Of a stretch of DNA of 60,189 nt, positions 58,016 to 60,189 are shown piece by piece. The stretch spans positions 692,915-753,103 of the forward strand of contig CABFPE010000239.1 of the NCBI GenBank assembly GCA_900660155.1, written 5' to 3'. The translations under genes and the position numbers were made by a program. Position 1 is the stretch's first letter. Every line of letters starts with the position of its first letter. Origin of the DNA: Hofstenia miamia (Eukaryota; Xenacoelomorpha; Acoela; Hofsteniidae). The notes beneath the pieces were generated by a model. The model did not search any database. It was not told the origin of the DNA and saw only the letters and a list, made by a program, of their open reading frames with translations.

Positions 58016-59533
58016 AACACTCAGAATTTGCATAGCAGTGCTGGGTGAATTTATTCCTTGGACACTCATCAAGTTTCCTATTTCAATCAGTAAATGATTC
58101 ATTTTTATGCAATTTTATGTTTTTTCATTATCTTGAGTAACATGGAAAAAAATAGTACTTGTCTAAGCCAATTTATGTCAATTTGACTTGTAGAATCATA
58201 TATTATCATGGAGTCATATTCAACAATCTAAATGAAGTGATGGCGGAAATATCTTAGCTGAATTGTTAGCCCTGGCGAGCTGATACTTTGCATTGATTTC
58301 AATCTCAAAATACATGTAAAGCTGGAGCTGTGGTACGCCTTTGATCCTCCAAATTTAATGATTTTGTTTTTATCATTTGTACTAATTTGCAATATTTCAC
58401 GTGTAATATTTCTTTTTTCTAACTCATGTATTTTAATTAAGCAAGTATTAATATTTGTATTTCTAGCAATATTCAACTTAACACTTGACATATGGCTGAT
58501 ATTGTAGAGCTCCTATGCTTAAAAATATTAGTTTGCAATTTTCTCAAAATTTTTAGCCATCTATCTTTAAAATACCATGCGCCTATATTTTTTACATGTG
58601 AATAATGCACTATTTACAAGTATTTGTACGTTTACAAGGTGATCTCAACATGGAGTTGACTAATTTAATGATGGGAAATCATATCCAGTGAAGGGGAATC
58701 GAGTGTGTAGCAATAATTCAACTAGAAGAATGGTGAATTGCCTGGAAAAACGTATTCTCATTTTCATGACAACTACTTAATACAATGGAAGAGATATCAA
58801 CAAGGCAGGAGTCATAAACCAAATAAACTGAAAAACGTGCAAAGTCAACAAAAGATGTAACAGTCAGCAAACCTGTACATCCTCCAAAAATCCAAATAAA
58901 CCAAAAAGAAATGTAGAGAATATACTGTTGTGTAAAACTAATATCATAATAGTGTATTAATGAAAGTATGTATATGTATAAATCCTTCTAATAGCATTGC
59001 ATGTATAATTTATTTGGAAAATGAAATTGCCTTCATCATGTAAGTTTATATTTCATACGCCTGTAATGTTTAAGTATGGTGAATATTTTCCCATTTTGTA
59101 TTTGAAAAAAACGAAGTGTAACCCTTTGCATGTAATGTTAAGATTTCTTGAAAAACGAATTAAATTACGATTGTAGATATTAATCCTTAGAAATGTATGG
59201 AATTTTTTATATATAAAAAATAGCAACGCATTTGAAAAATGGAAAGTAGTTGACAATATATCATTACAAACTCAAAGTAAACTCTCAGATAGGAATTGTC
59301 ACGTACATCAACAAAAATGTGTGCAAACAAGTAAACATGCAAACAAAGTAAAATAAAAAATGCAAACCAAATTGGCCTTCTGTAAATATCACAAACTATG
59401 AAGTACATGAATCAACACACAATGATAATTTCCATGACATCACTACAGCATCCCAATCAATATCCACGTGCTGGCAGGTCAAAATCCCCCCTCGACCTAT
59501 AAAAAAAAAGTGGACAAAATGGAAGTCCCCTTT
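58016..59533 (-). repeat. Inverted-repeat arm, copy 3
   Basis: Reverse complement of copies 1 and 2 (starts ACTCAGAATTTGCATAGCAG, corresponding to about 52940 going left). Contains the same 87-codon frame on the minus strand (58491-58228), identical in protein sequence. Ends at GGAAGTCCCC beside the (CTA)n tract. It is truncated at 58016, where it replaces the rest of the Gypsy element. Confidence 0.85.
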
Positions 59534-59559
59534 ACTACTACTACTACTACTACTACTAC

Positions 59560-59611
<52 letters not shown>

Positions 59612-59612
59612 T
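59534..59612. repeat. (CTA)n(ATA)n microsatellite
   Basis: (CTA) about 9 units, then (TAA/AAT)n, at the junction between arm copy 3 and a LINE 3' end; mirror of 51370-51443, but longer. Confidence 0.95.
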
Positions 59613-59797
59613 TTAAGATTCAAAAGCAATTTATTGCTACAAGAAGCTATTACAAAAAACTATAAACTTTAATAAGCTAATTGCAAATATAATAAAATAT
59701 ATATAATATTAAAATGTTTGTGTGTGTATTTGCATTTTATACAAAATTTTCAAATGAATGAAGTGTATTATTGTCGCTAAATAGGCATTGTGTACTA
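59613..59797 (-). mobile_element. LINE 3' UTR fragment
   Basis: Minus strand, ending AGCAATAAATTGCTTTTGAA then (ATT)n. Homologous to the LINE-B 3' UTR at 41873-42060 (shared GTGTGTGT tract, CAAAATTTTC(A/T)AATGA). Only the last ~190 bp of the LINE are present. Confidence 0.75.
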
Positions 59798-59800
59798 TAG

Positions 59801-60189
59801 AGGAAATGGGTTGAGTTTCTAGAGAGGAAGATGGGAAAGTGGCAGACTGAGATAGACGGACACAGGTTGAGGTTTAGGCGAGGCATATTCCAGGGAGACA
59901 CCTTAGCACCACTACTGTTTGTAGTTAGCTTAATCCCCATCACAGAAAAGTTAAAGGAGACAGGCATAGGGTATAAGATGGAGAAGAATGGTAGAGCAGT
60001 AAGTCACCTGTGGTACATGGACGACCTGAAGATGTATGCTAGTTCAAGGAAGATGTTGCAGAAGCAAGTGGCGACATTGGAGAAAGCAAGCAGAAATTCT
60101 GGGTTGGAATTTGGATTAGGAAAGTGTGCGACAGTGACAATGACCAGAGGCAAGTGCATAGATGGAGATGGTTTGAGGACAAGCAGTGG
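59801..60189 (+). CDS. R2-like LINE reverse transcriptase, open, runs off the window
   Basis: An uninterrupted plus frame of 129 codons from 59801 (after an in-frame TAG at 59798) to the window end. It shows WQTEIDGHRLRFRRGIFQGD, then LAPLLFVVSLIPITEKLKET, HLWYMDDLKMYASS (YMDD at 60014-60025) and GLEFGLGKCATVTMTRGKC. It matches the minus-strand copy at 51190-50700 but lacks that copy's frameshift and local repeat. The 5' part is missing, cut off by the LINE 3' end. Whether the remainder is intact lies outside the window. Confidence 0.82.

Noticed and set aside
59396..59665. Poly-Ile/Ser and poly-Thr/Asn frames
   Set aside because: Translation of the (CTA)n(ATA)n microsatellite on both strands.
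1..60189. CRISPR arrays, tRNA or rRNA genes, bacterial-type operons
   Set aside because: No regularly spaced repeat/spacer arrays, no cloverleaf with A/B boxes, and no rRNA-like conserved stretches were seen on reading both strands.

Overview
The window is AT-rich (roughly 70% A+T by eye), intron-bearing nuclear DNA from an invertebrate animal. No bacterial operons, ribosome-binding sites or CRISPR-like arrays are visible. The transposon mix (Jockey/CR1-type LINEs, an R2-like LINE, a Penelope-like remnant, hAT, Tc1, PIF/Harbinger and a Gypsy LTR element) fits an early-branching or lophotrochozoan-type invertebrate. Nothing in the sequence fixes the species. There is an assembly gap of exactly 1000 N (48874-49873) and a single N at 50841.

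Only one convincing host gene is present: an uninterrupted 852-codon coiled-coil protein at 12242-14800 (+). It lies in about 9 kb of DNA (10042-19173) with little recognisable transposon content. Everything else I can identify is mobile DNA or its debris.

Layout. 1-290: diverged end of a repeat that recurs near 51.5 and 59.4 kb. 2563-3910: a non-autonomous hAT element with an 8-bp target duplication, its right end inside a 304-bp tandem duplication. 4850-6400: two opposed LINE fragments. 6236-8941: a 1353-bp near-perfect tandem duplication carrying a small hAT element and a Tc1 end. 8784-10041: a broken Tc1 element. 12242-14800: the host gene. 19174-21075: a PIF/Harbinger derivative with 46-bp repeat arrays at both ends, an N-terminal transposase remnant, and an intact two-exon MADF-type gene on the opposite strand. 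23252-23593: another hAT element. 25521-25775: a tandem array of a 19-bp near-palindrome. 26960-27190: a Penelope-like GIY-YIG remnant. 28107-32258: a LINE interrupted by a 397-bp hAT element and a 284-bp foldback element, both with target duplications. 33302-33601: a candidate MITE. 40510-46920: a graveyard of minus-strand LINEs lying head to tail. 47040-60189: a segmentally duplicated region built from long inverted-repeat arms, an R2-like LINE, a LINE 3' end, microsatellites and a truncated Gypsy element with LTR, primer-binding site, gag and protease.

The region reads as a layered insertion history. LINEs came first. Small hAT and foldback elements then landed in them. Tandem and inverted duplications later copied whole composites, and some copies are so similar that they may be recent or partly assembly-generated. 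The most unusual structures are the inverted-repeat composite (47-60 kb) and the Harbinger derivative that lost its catalytic domain but kept its spliced accessory gene.
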